DNA of 64,000 bases, taken from contig NZ_CP094526.1 in assembly GCF_029910095.1 (NCBI RefSeq), forward strand, positions 4,898,001 through 4,962,000, written 5' to 3'. This DNA is from Bradyrhizobium sp. ISRA464. GTDB taxonomy: Bacteria > Pseudomonadota > Alphaproteobacteria > Rhizobiales > Xanthobacteraceae. The notes beneath the pieces are model-generated. The model searched no databases. It was not told where the DNA came from and saw nothing but the letters and a program-made list of their open reading frames with translations. A program made the position numbers and the translations under genes. Shown here in pieces: positions 54,018-62,414 of the stretch (positions are counted from its first letter, which is position 1; every line of letters begins with the position of its first letter).

Positions 54018-55197
54018 GCCGAAAGAAGTCTGGATCACCGGAATCGGCCTGCTCTCCTCGCTTGGCGAGGGACTTGACACCCATTGGGAGGCGCTCGCCG
54101 CCAAGCGCGTCAACGTCGACAAGCAGCGCCTCGCGCCTTACGTGATCCATCCGATCGCCCCGGTCACCTTCGACTCGCAGATCCCCAAGAAGGGCGACCA
54201 ACGCCAGATGGAGATGTGGCAGCGCATCGGCACCTATGCGGCCGGCCTTGCGCTCGACTCCGCCGGCGTCAAAGGCAATCAGGAAATCCTGTCGCGGATG
54301 GACATGATCATCGCGGCCGGCGGCGGCGAGCGCGATCTCAAGGTCGACCTGGCGATCATGAATGCCGACGCGCAGGGCAACTTGCCGTCCGGCGCCATCA
54401 ACGAGAAGCTGATGAACGAACTGCGTCCGACGCTGTTCCTGGCGCAGCTCTCCAACCTGCTCGCCGGCAATATCGCGATCGTTCACGGCGTGTGCGGCAC
54501 CTCGCGCACTTTCATGGGCGAGGAAGCCTCGAGCATCGACGCGGCGCGCAACGCGGTCGCGCGCATCGGAGCGGGCCAGAGCGACATCGCATTGGTCGGT
54601 GCCGCCCACAATGGCGATCGCGGTGATCTGCTGATGCTCTATCAATTCGGCGGTTTCAGCCTGAAGGACCAGTATGTGCCGGTCTGGGCTCGCAAGGACG
54701 AGCCGGGCTTCGCACTCGGCTCGGCTGGCGCATTCCTGGTGATGGAATCGCGCGAGCATGCCGAAGCCCGCGGTGCGAAGCCCTACGCCAAGCTGACCAA
54801 GGTGGTTGCCGATCTGGCCCGACGCCAGCAGCCCGGCGCCCTGACGAAATCGCTGCAGGCGATGTGGACGAAGCTCGGCGTGAGCGACGAGGAGACGGCC
54901 CTGATCACGGGCGCGTCCGGCGCCGAACCCGCCACCGCGGAAGAGCGCGCCTTCCTGGGCGAACATCCCGGCCTCGCTGTGCGGGCCACCGGGACGACCT
55001 TCGGCCATACGGTGGAAGCGCAGTTTCCGCTTGGACTGGCGCTGGCCGCATTGTCGATTTCGCGCGGGGCACTCTACCCGGCCAACGACCCGACCGGGTT
55101 CGAGGTTGAAAAGGCCGGTGCTCCAACCCAGATTGTCGTCATGGGAGCCGGTCACTGGCAGGGCGAAGGCATGGCCCTTGTCGAGGCCGTCAAGTAG
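54010..55197 (+). CDS. fabF2XL: Beta-ketoacyl-ACP synthase-like protein, degenerate partner (FabF2XL)
   Basis: 395 residues with the thiolase fold. Cys162 is present in 'HGVCGTSRTFMG' and a GH motif at 332-333 ('TTFGHTVEAQ'), but the first catalytic His region (normally NAHGTST) reads 'ITGASGAEP' (299-307) and the active-site Lys of SxxKSxxGH is missing. In rhizobia this gene sits with fabF1XL. It may form a heterodimer in which this subunit is non-catalytic, like chain-length factors of type II polyketide synthases; that is inference. Confidence 0.9.
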   Translation: MAEPKEVWITGIGLLSSLGEGLDTHWEALAAKRVNVDKQRLAPYVIHPIAPVTFDSQIPKKGDQRQMEMWQRIGTYAAGLALDSAGVKGNQEILSRMDMIIAAGGGERDLKVDLAIMNADAQGNLPSGAINEKLMNELRPTLFLAQLSNLLAGNIAIVHGVCGTSRTFMGEEASSIDAARNAVARIGAGQSDIALVGAAHNGDRGDLLMLYQFGGFSLKDQYVPVWARKDEPGFALGSAGAFLVMESREHAEARGAKPYAKLTKVVADLARRQQPGALTKSLQAMWTKLGVSDEETALITGASGAEPATAEERAFLGEHPGLAVRATGTTFGHTVEAQFPLGLALAALSISRGALYPANDPTGFEVEKAGAPTQIVVMGAGHWQGEGMALVEAVK

Positions 55198-55224
55198 GTC
55201 TGGCGCAGCACCGACGGGGAAACC

Positions 55225-56502
55225 ATGACAGCACCACGCGATAAATTCGGCCGGCCGATCGTTGTCGTGACCGGCATGGGAATCGTGACCTCGCTCGGCG
55301 CGGGCAAGACGGACAACTGGAAGCGTCTGACTGCCGGCGAGTCCGGCATCAAGACGGTGACGCGCTTCCCGATCGACGGCATGAAGACGACGATGGCCGG
55401 CGCGGTTGATTTCGTCACGGTCGACCCGTTCTCGTCGACCAGTCTTTCCGAGCGCCTCGCGGTGATGGCCACCGAGGAAGCGCTCGGGCAATCCGCGATC
55501 GGCAACAAGGGCGATTTTCCCGGTCCGCTGTTTCTGGCCGTTGCTCCGATCGAGACCGAATGGCCGCAACGGCTGGAGGTGGCGCGCGCCGTCGAGACGA
55601 AGGATTTCGGAATAGTCGAGTATCTGGCGGCCTGCGGCAGCGGCAACTTCACCCGCTTTCATCGCCGTTTCACCTTCGGCTCGGTCGCGCTCCAGCTCGC
55701 GGAGACCTTCGGCACCAAGGGGTCGCCGATCTCGCTGTCGACAGCCTGCGCGTCAGGCGCGACTGCGATACAGCTCGGCGTCGAGGCGATCCGCCGCGGT
55801 GAAGCCGATGCGGCGCTGTGCATCGCGACCGACGGCTCGGTCAATCCGGAAGCTATGGTGCGCTTCTCGCTGCTGTCGGCCCTCTCGACCCAGAACGATC
55901 CGCCACAGGGCGCCTCGAAGCCGTTCTCGAAGAACCGCGACGGTTTCGTGATGGCCGAGGGCGCCGGCGCGCTCGTGCTCGAGAGCTACGAGGCGGCAAT
56001 GGCCCGCGGCGCACGCATCCTCGGCGTCGTCGCCGGCTGCGGCGAGCTCACCGACTCCTTCCACCGCACGCGCTCGAGCCCGGACGGCAAGCCCGCGATC
56101 GGCTGCGTGCGCAAGACGCTTGCCGACGCAGGCATGGAGCCGAACCAGATCGACCACATCAACGCGCACGGCACATCGACGCCGGAGAACGACAAGATGG
56201 AATATCTTGCGACCTCGGCGGTGTTCGGCGAACACACTGCCAATATCCCGGTGTCGTCGAACAAATCGATGGTCGGCCACACCATCTCGGCGGCCGGCGC
56301 GGTCGAGGCGATCTTCTCGCTGCTGACGCTCGAGCATCAACGGATTCCACCGACCATCAATTACGAAGTGCCGGATCCGGCAATTCCGTTCGACGTGGTC
56401 GGCAACAAGGCACGCGATGCGCGCGTCACTGCCGTGATGTCGAACTCGTTCGGTTTCGGCGGGCAAAATGCCTCGCTGATCCTGACGCGCGAACCCGCCT
56501 GA
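55225..56502 (+). CDS. fabF1XL: Beta-ketoacyl-ACP synthase II of the lipid A long-chain pathway (FabF1XL)
   Basis: 425 residues. The complete triad is visible: Cys175 ('STACASGA'), His315 ('NAHGTSTPENDK') and His352, with Lys347 ('SSNKSMVGHTISAAG'). It elongates acyl chains on AcpXL. It is 27 bases after fabF2XL and is the catalytic partner of that degenerate protein. Confidence 0.92.
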   Translation: MTAPRDKFGRPIVVVTGMGIVTSLGAGKTDNWKRLTAGESGIKTVTRFPIDGMKTTMAGAVDFVTVDPFSSTSLSERLAVMATEEALGQSAIGNKGDFPGPLFLAVAPIETEWPQRLEVARAVETKDFGIVEYLAACGSGNFTRFHRRFTFGSVALQLAETFGTKGSPISLSTACASGATAIQLGVEAIRRGEADAALCIATDGSVNPEAMVRFSLLSALSTQNDPPQGASKPFSKNRDGFVMAEGAGALVLESYEAAMARGARILGVVAGCGELTDSFHRTRSSPDGKPAIGCVRKTLADAGMEPNQIDHINAHGTSTPENDKMEYLATSAVFGEHTANIPVSSNKSMVGHTISAAGAVEAIFSLLTLEHQRIPPTINYEVPDPAIPFDVVGNKARDARVTAVMSNSFGFGGQNASLILTREPA

Positions 56503-56524
56503 GCTGACGCTCTCGCTTCGCGCG

Positions 56525-57460
56525 ATGAATCGCCTGCTCCTTCGCACCAGGGCGCGTCTTCGCGACGCCGCGAAACCTGTGACCGAGGCTGCGATCGGCG
56601 CGCTGACGATCGGCCTGTTGCGAACCACGCGCTATTTCGATCCGGACAAAACGGCGGACTTCTTCGGCCGGGCCGCGCATTTCATCGGCCGCCGGTTGCG
56701 CGAGGACCGCATCGGCCGTGAGAATCTCAGGGCCGCCTTCCCGGAAAAGTCGCCGGAGGAGATCGAGACAATCCTCGCTGGCGTCTGGAACAATCTCGGC
56801 CGCCTCGGTGCCGAGTTTGCCCATCTCGATCACATCTGGGACTACGACCTCGACCATCCGGAAAAGCCCAGCCGGGTCGAATTCTCGCCCCGCAGCAAGG
56901 AGCTGTTCGACCAACTCCGCGACGACGGCAAGCCGGCGCTGTTCTTCGCCGCGCATCTCGGCAATTGGGAGCTTCCCGCGCTCGCCGCGGTCGCCCATGG
57001 GCTCGATGCCGCGATCCTGTTTCGCAGACCGAACATCGAATCCGCTGACCGCGCCATCGAACGCATCCGCGCGGTCAAGATGGGAACGCTGATCCCGGCC
57101 GGCCGCAACGCACCGCTGCGGCTCGGACAGGCCCTGCAGAACGGCCAGCATGTCGCGATGCTGGTCGACCAATATCTGACCAACGGCGTTCCGGTCACCT
57201 TCTTCGGCCGCAAAACCACCGCCAATCCGCTGCTGGCGCGTCTGCGCCGCCAGGTCGACTGCCCGATCCACGGCACGCGCATCATCCGCCTGCCCAACGG
57301 CCGCTTCCGCGCCGAACTCTCCGAGGAAGTGAAGCCGGTGTTCGATGCATCCGGCCAGGTCGACATCCAGGGCACGATGCAGGCGGTCACCGATGTCGTC
57401 GAGAGCTGGATCCGCGAATATCCGGATCAGTGGCTCTGGCTGCACCGGCGCTGGCGGTAG
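56525..57460 (+). CDS. lpxXL: Lipid A very-long-chain acyltransferase (LpxXL, HtrB/LpxL family)
   Basis: 311 residues, one N-terminal hydrophobic segment, and the HX4E catalytic motif 'HLGNWE' followed by 'LFRRPN' and 'LVDQYLTNGVPVTFFG'. It transfers the AcpXL-bound acyl chain to lipid A on the inner membrane. It follows fabF1XL by 22 bases. In rhizobia such as R. leguminosarum an alcohol-dehydrogenase gene usually lies between; it is absent here. Confidence 0.9.
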   Translation: MNRLLLRTRARLRDAAKPVTEAAIGALTIGLLRTTRYFDPDKTADFFGRAAHFIGRRLREDRIGRENLRAAFPEKSPEEIETILAGVWNNLGRLGAEFAHLDHIWDYDLDHPEKPSRVEFSPRSKELFDQLRDDGKPALFFAAHLGNWELPALAAVAHGLDAAILFRRPNIESADRAIERIRAVKMGTLIPAGRNAPLRLGQALQNGQHVAMLVDQYLTNGVPVTFFGRKTTANPLLARLRRQVDCPIHGTRIIRLPNGRFRAELSEEVKPVFDASGQVDIQGTMQAVTDVVESWIREYPDQWLWLHRRWR

Positions 57461-57481
57461 TCCTGCGGCAAACCTCACCGA

Positions 57482-57565
57482 GTCATTGCGAGGAGCGAAG
57501 CGACGAAGCAATCCATGCTTCAACCCGTGTGGCGGGATGGATTGCTTCGCTGCGCTCGCAATGAC
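57482..57565. repeat. Dispersed palindromic repeat, family A (copy 2, inverted)
   Basis: GTCATTGCGAGGAGCGAAGC and AAGCAATCCAT are mirrored by ATGGATTGCTTCGC and GCTCGCAATGAC. It is copy 1 (2524-2606) in reverse orientation. It lies between the convergent lpxXL and binding-protein genes and probably ends both transcripts. Confidence 0.85.
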
Positions 57566-57591
57566 ACCCCCTGCAGCCATGACGCTTCGCG

Positions 57592-58701
57592 TCACCGCCC
57601 CGTCTTCACCCGGGTCCACAGCCGGTTGATGATCCGCTGCGTGGCGGGATCGCGCGCGGTGATCACGAACAGCTTCTTCTGCATTGCCTCGTCGGGATAG
57701 ATGTTCTTGTCGTTGAAGATCTTCGGATCGATCAGCTTCTGGCTCGCCAGATTGCCGTTGGCGTAGGAAAGGAAATTCGAATTCTTCGCGGCGACATCGG
57801 GACGGTAGAGGTAGTTGATCAGCGCATAGGCCTCCTCGACATTCTTCGCGTCCGCAGGGATCGCGAGATTGTCGAAGAACATCTGCGCCCCCTCCTTTGG
57901 AATCGTGTAGCCGATCTCGACTCCGGTCCTGGCCTCCGCGGCGCGGCTGCGCGCCTGCATGATGTCGCCCGACCATCCGACCACGAAGCAGATCTCGCCC
58001 GAGGCCAACGCGCTGAGATATTCGGACGAGTGGAATTTGCGCACATAGGGCCGGATCTTCATGACGAGCTCGGCGGCCTTCTCGAGGTCTGCCTGCTTGG
58101 TCGAATTCGGATCGAGCCCGAGATAGTTCAGGGCCGCCGGCAGGATATCGTCGGGCGAGTCCAACATGTGGATCCCGCAATCCTTGAACTTGGCGAGGTT
58201 CTCCGGCTTGAACACCATGTCCCAGCTGTCGATCTTCGCTTCGGGCCCCAGGATCTGCTGCGCCTTCTTGACGTTGTAGCCGATGCCGGTGGTGCCCCAC
58301 ATGTAGTTGGCGCCGTACCTATTGCCGGGGTCGTAGGTCGCGAGCTGCTTGGTCACCACGGGCCATGCATTGGCGAGGTTCGGCAGTTTCGACTTGTCGA
58401 GCGGCAAGAACACCTTGGCAGTGATCTGACGCTGCAGGAAATAGCCGGTCGGCACGACAACGTCGTAGCCCGATTTGCCCGCGAGCAGCCGCGTCTCCAG
58501 CGTCTCGTTGGCGTCGAACGTGTCGTAGACGACCTTGATGCCGGTCTCCTTGGTGAAGTCCTCCAGGACTCCCGGCGCCATGTAGTTCGACCAGTTGTAG
58601 AAGTTGACCGTGCGCTCTTGCGCATGGGCGGAGACGGACAAGAGCAAAGCCGCGGCGACGGCACCGATCAGGTACAAGTGACGGCGGCTCAGCTCTCGCA
58701 T
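57592..58701 (-). CDS. Polyamine-type ABC transporter substrate-binding protein (PotF-like)
   Basis: 369 residues from the ATG at 58701, with GGAGGTAAG upstream. Signal peptide about 1-27 ('LLLSVSAHAQ'). The mature domain starts 'RTVNFYNWSNYMAPGVLEDF', the signature of PotD/PotF putrescine/spermidine binding proteins, with 'YDVVVPTGYFLQRQI' and 'GEICFVVGWSGDIMQARSRA'. It is periplasmic. No potGHI genes are in the window; the aminotransferase gene is upstream on the same strand by seven bases. Confidence 0.9.
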   Translation of the reverse strand: MRELSRRHLYLIGAVAAALLLSVSAHAQERTVNFYNWSNYMAPGVLEDFTKETGIKVVYDTFDANETLETRLLAGKSGYDVVVPTGYFLQRQITAKVFLPLDKSKLPNLANAWPVVTKQLATYDPGNRYGANYMWGTTGIGYNVKKAQQILGPEAKIDSWDMVFKPENLAKFKDCGIHMLDSPDDILPAALNYLGLDPNSTKQADLEKAAELVMKIRPYVRKFHSSEYLSALASGEICFVVGWSGDIMQARSRAAEARTGVEIGYTIPKEGAQMFFDNLAIPADAKNVEEAYALINYLYRPDVAAKNSNFLSYANGNLASQKLIDPKIFNDKNIYPDEAMQKKLFVITARDPATQRIINRLWTRVKTGR

Positions 58702-58708
58702 TCCGAGC

Positions 58709-59869
58709 TTACCTCCTGCGGCGTTGGACCGCGTCCGACAGACGCTCCAACGCGGTGTCGAGCGTTGCGTCCTTCTTGGCAAAGCAAAAACGCACGACCG
58801 ACGTCACCGCGTCCTGCTCGTAGAACGCCGACACCGGTATCGCCGCGACCTTGTAGTCCTTGACGATGCGCCAGCAGAACTCCGCATCGGTCTCGTTGAG
58901 CCCGAGCGGCGACAGGTCCACGGTGAGGAAGTAGGTCCCCTGCGACTTCAGCACGGGAAAGCCGAGGCTTTCGAGCCCCTTGGTCAGGCGGTCCCGGCTC
59001 CGCGCCATATCGTTGCGCATGTTCAGGAAGTAATCGTCCGGCTTGTTGAGGCCGTAGGCGACGGCGGCCTGCAGATTGGGCGCCGTCGTGAAAGTGAGGA
59101 ACTGATGCACCTTCGCGGCGACCCGCAACAGCGGCGGCGCGGCGCAGACGAAGCCGATCTTCCATCCCGTCAGCGAGAAGATCTTGCCGGCGCTGCCGAC
59201 CTTGATGGTGCGGTCGCGCATGCCCGGGATCGTGATCAGCGGGATGTGCTCGCGGCCGTCGAACACCACGTGCTCCCAGACCTCGTCGCAGATCGCAACG
59301 CTGTCGAATTCCTGGCAGAACCGCGCAAGCAGTTCGAGGTCCTCGCGCGGATAGACCACCGCTGCCGGATTGAGCGGATTGTTGAACAGCACCGCCTTGG
59401 TCTTGTGATTGAAGGCGCCCCTCAACATCTCCTCGTTGAGCCGCCAGTGCGGCGGCTCGAGACGCAACAGTCGCGGAATGCCGCCGGCCTGACGGATGAT
59501 CGGCAGATAGGAATCATACACCGGCTGAAACACGATCACTTCATCGCCCGGCTCAACGACGGCGAGGATCGCGGAGGTCAGCGCCTCGGTGCCCCCGGAC
59601 GTCACCATCACCTCGGTCATCGGATCGAGCGTGAGGCCGTGCCAACGGCCGTAGTGCGAGGCGATCGCCTGGCGAAGCTCGGGAATGCCCATCATCGACG
59701 GATACTGGTTGTAGCCGTTGACCGAGGCGTCCGCGGCGGCGCGGCGGATATCCTCCGGTCCGGGATCGTCGGGAAAACCCTGTCCAAGATTGATGGCGTT
59801 GTTGTCGCGCGCGGCCTGCGACATCGCCTCGAAGATCGTGACCGGAAGGTCCGCGAAGACCTTGTTCAT
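58709..59869 (-). CDS. PLP-dependent aminotransferase (class I/II)
   Basis: 386 residues from the ATG at 59869 (an ATG at 59878 adds three). The PLP lysine is in 'GSAGKIFSLTGWKIGF'; 'NNPLNPAAVVYPREDLELLA' and the C-terminal Arg in 'SVVRFCFAKKD' are standard. The N-terminal 'NAINLGQGFPDDPGPEDIR' resembles kynurenine/methionine aminotransferases (YbdL/KAT-like). It is seven bases upstream of the PotF-like gene, so both may serve amine or amino-acid use. Confidence 0.9.
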   Translation of the reverse strand: MNKVFADLPVTIFEAMSQAARDNNAINLGQGFPDDPGPEDIRRAAADASVNGYNQYPSMMGIPELRQAIASHYGRWHGLTLDPMTEVMVTSGGTEALTSAILAVVEPGDEVIVFQPVYDSYLPIIRQAGGIPRLLRLEPPHWRLNEEMLRGAFNHKTKAVLFNNPLNPAAVVYPREDLELLARFCQEFDSVAICDEVWEHVVFDGREHIPLITIPGMRDRTIKVGSAGKIFSLTGWKIGFVCAAPPLLRVAAKVHQFLTFTTAPNLQAAVAYGLNKPDDYFLNMRNDMARSRDRLTKGLESLGFPVLKSQGTYFLTVDLSPLGLNETDAEFCWRIVKDYKVAAIPVSAFYEQDAVTSVVRFCFAKKDATLDTALERLSDAVQRRRR

Positions 59870-59886
59870 GGAAATCATGTCGGAGA

Positions 59887-60216
59887 TCAGCCGCCCGTCC
59901 TGGTGGGCAATCCCGCAGCCTTCCAGCCGATGATGCCGCCCGCCAGATGCTTGTCGTACGGCAGGCCCGCGGCCTGGGCGGCCAGCGATGCCGTCACCGA
60001 GCGCTTGCCGGAGCGGCAGGCGAACACCACCTGCCTGCCCTTTGGATCGGGAATCGCCGCCGGGTCGAAGGTCGACAGCGGCACGACAACGCCATCGGGA
60101 TAGGCCTCGACAGCGACCTCATTGGGCTCGCGGACGTCGACCAGGAGATAGCGTCCATCCGCTATTCCCTTCGACACCTCGTCCGGAAACAAATCTTGCA
60201 CCTTGTGGTCCGCCAC
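59887..60216 (-). CDS. Rhodanese-like domain protein
   Basis: 109 residues, a single rhodanese domain. 'LLVDVREPNEVAVEAYPDGV' and the active loop 'CRSGKR' (Cys in the middle) indicate a sulfur carrier or sulfurtransferase in the cytoplasm. It is 17 bases upstream of the aminotransferase and on the same strand, forming a three-gene run with it and the binding protein. Confidence 0.9.
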   Translation of the reverse strand: MADHKVQDLFPDEVSKGIADGRYLLVDVREPNEVAVEAYPDGVVVPLSTFDPAAIPDPKGRQVVFACRSGKRSVTASLAAQAAGLPYDKHLAGGIIGWKAAGLPTRTGG

Positions 60217-60335
60217 GGAAAAATCCTCCCGACATCAGTTTGGCCGGCTGCGCGCCCCCGCCGGTCCGGGCCGCAAAGTCGCCTCTCGCGCGGAGAAAAT
60301 CAAGCGTCCGAAACGGGTTACGGCCTTGCTTTGAG

Positions 60336-62261
60336 CTAGATCGTGACTTGGGTGCCGACCTCGACCACCCGCCCGGTCGGGATCTGGAAATAGTCGGTGG
60401 CGTCGTTGGACGCGCGGCTCAAGGCGATGAACAGATGGTCCTGCCAGCGCGGCATCCCGGAATGGGCGGCCGGCTTCAGCGCGCGGCGGGACAGGAAGAA
60501 CGACGTCGACATGATGTCGAACTGCCAGCCGAGCTTGCGGGCGATCGCCAGCGTCTTCGGTACGTTCGGCGATTCCATGAAGCCGAACTTCAGCGTCACC
60601 TTGGAGAAGGTCTCGCTGAGTTGCTCCATCCGAACGCGTTCGGAGGGATCGATGCGCGGCGTCGGCGCGGTTTCGATGGTGAGGATGACGTTCTTCTCGT
60701 GCAGCACCTTGTAGTGCTTGAGGCTGTGCATCAGCGCGGTCGGCGCGCTGACGGGATCGCTGGTCAGGAACACCGCGGTGCCGGAGACCCGCTGCGGCGG
60801 CCGCTTCTCCAGCATCGCGACAAGATCGGCGAGCGGAAATTCCAGCTTGCGTGACTTCTCGAATAGCAGCCGGCTGCCGTGGCGCCAGGTGTACATCAAG
60901 ACGATCATGGCACCGCCGAGCGCAAGCGGCACCCAGCCGCCCTCGAATACCTTCAGGAGATTGGCGGCAAGGAAAGTGAGATCAAGGAACAGGAACGGCG
61001 CGACCAGCGCGGCGGCCGCGATCGGTGACCATCTCCAGACCCGCCAGATCACGACAAAGCCCATCATCGCGGTCACCACCATGGTGCCGGTCACGGAGAT
61101 GCCGTAGGCTGAGGCCAGTGCGCTCGAGGAGCGGAACATCAGGACCAGCACGATGACCGCGATGAACAGCATGCGGTTGATGCGCGGCATAAAGATCTGC
61201 CCGGAATGCGCTTCCGAGGTGTGGCGGATCTCAAACCGCGGCAGCAGGCCAAGCTGGATCGCCTGCCGCGTCAGTGAATAGGCGCCGGTGATGACCGCCT
61301 GGCTTGCGATCACGGTCGCCACGGCCGCAAGCGCGACCATCGGGATCAGCGCCCAGTCCGGGAACATCAGGAAGAACGGGTTCTCGATTCCCTTGGGGTC
61401 ACCGATCAGGAGCGCCCCCTGCCCCAGATAGTTCAGCGCCAGCGAGGGCAGCACGATGAACAGCCACGCGGTCTGGATCGGGCGCTTGCCGAAATGGCCG
61501 AGGTCGGCATAGAGCGCCTCGGCGCCGGTCACGGCAAGGAAGACCGCACCGAGCGTGATGAAACCGATCACGCCGTGATGCAGCATGAACGACACCGCCA
61601 GGACCGGATTGAACGCGTACAAGACTTCGGGATGCCGCGCGATCTGCGGCAGCGCTGCGATCGCGATCACCGCGAACCACACGCCCATCACGGGGCCGAA
61701 GAAGGCTGCGACGCGCGCCGTGCCGCGCGACTGCACCGAGAACAGCAGGACCAGGATGATCACCGTGATCGGGACGACGTAGGGATCGAAGGTCGCCGTG
61801 ACCAGCTTGATACCTTCGATCGCCGATAGCACCGACAGCGCCGGGGTGATGACGGCGTCGCCGTAGAACAATGCGCCGCTGATGATGCCGAGCAGCACGA
61901 TCGCGGCGGCGCCCTTGGTCGCGGCGCGCTGCGCCAGCGCCATCAGCGCCAGCGTACCGCCCTCGCCGTTGTTGTCGGCGCGAAGCAGGATCACGACATA
62001 TTTCAGCGTGACGACGATGATCAGCGCCCACAGGATCAGCGAGATCACGCCGAGCACGGCGTGGGCGGTCACGCCCGCTTCACCGCCGCTCGCAGCGACG
62101 ACGGCCTCGCGCAGCGCGTATAGCGGGCTGGTGCCGATGTCGCCATAGACGACACCGATGCTGCCGAGCATCAGGGCCTTGAAGCCCGCAGTGGAATGCG
62201 CCTCGCCATGCCCATTGGCCGCGGGCGTTTCCGCCGCGGTGATCGCGCTCTCGAATGACAT
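60336..62261 (-). CDS. kup: Kup-family potassium uptake permease (copy 1)
   Basis: 641 residues. About twelve membrane spans with '[20 protein letters not shown]' and '[20 protein letters not shown]', both hallmark Kup motifs, then a cytoplasmic C-terminal domain ending '[12 protein letters not shown]'. A proton-coupled, low-affinity potassium importer of the inner membrane. The second copy upstream ends in the same residues. Confidence 0.95.
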   Translation of the reverse strand: MSFESAITAAETPAANGHGEAHSTAGFKALMLGSIGVVYGDIGTSPLYALREAVVAASGGEAGVTAHAVLGVISLILWALIIVVTLKYVVILLRADNNGEGGTLALMALAQRAATKGAAAIVLLGIISGALFYGDAVITPALSVLSAIEGIKLVTATFDPYVVPITVIILVLLFSVQSRGTARVAAFFGPVMGVWFAVIAIAALPQIARHPEVLYAFNPVLAVSFMLHHGVIGFITLGAVFLAVTGAEALYADLGHFGKRPIQTAWLFIVLPSLALNYLGQGALLIGDPKGIENPFFLMFPDWALIPMVALAAVATVIASQAVITGAYSLTRQAIQLGLLPRFEIRHTSEAHSGQIFMPRINRMLFIAVIVLVLMFRSSSALASAYGISVTGTMVVTAMMGFVVIWRVWRWSPIAAAALVAPFLFLDLTFLAANLLKVFEGGWVPLALGGAMIVLMYTWRHGSRLLFEKSRKLEFPLADLVAMLEKRPPQRVSGTAVFLTSDPVSAPTALMHSLKHYKVLHEKNVILTIETAPTPRIDPSERVRMEQLSETFSKVTLKFGFMESPNVPKTLAIARKLGWQFDIMSTSFFLSRRALKPAAHSGMPRWQDHLFIALSRASNDATDYFQIPTGRVVEVGTQVTI

Positions 62262-62414
62262 GGGAAGCTGTGCCTCTATCTTTTACCGCACCGCACAATA
62301 CAAGGCGGGGGCTATACTCCCGGCCGGAATGCATAGGTTAGCGCGCATTCAGGCCCCAGCCATGCATCTCATGCATGGGTCGGTGCGCGTACATTTCCGA
62401 TTCCTTTAGCCGCA

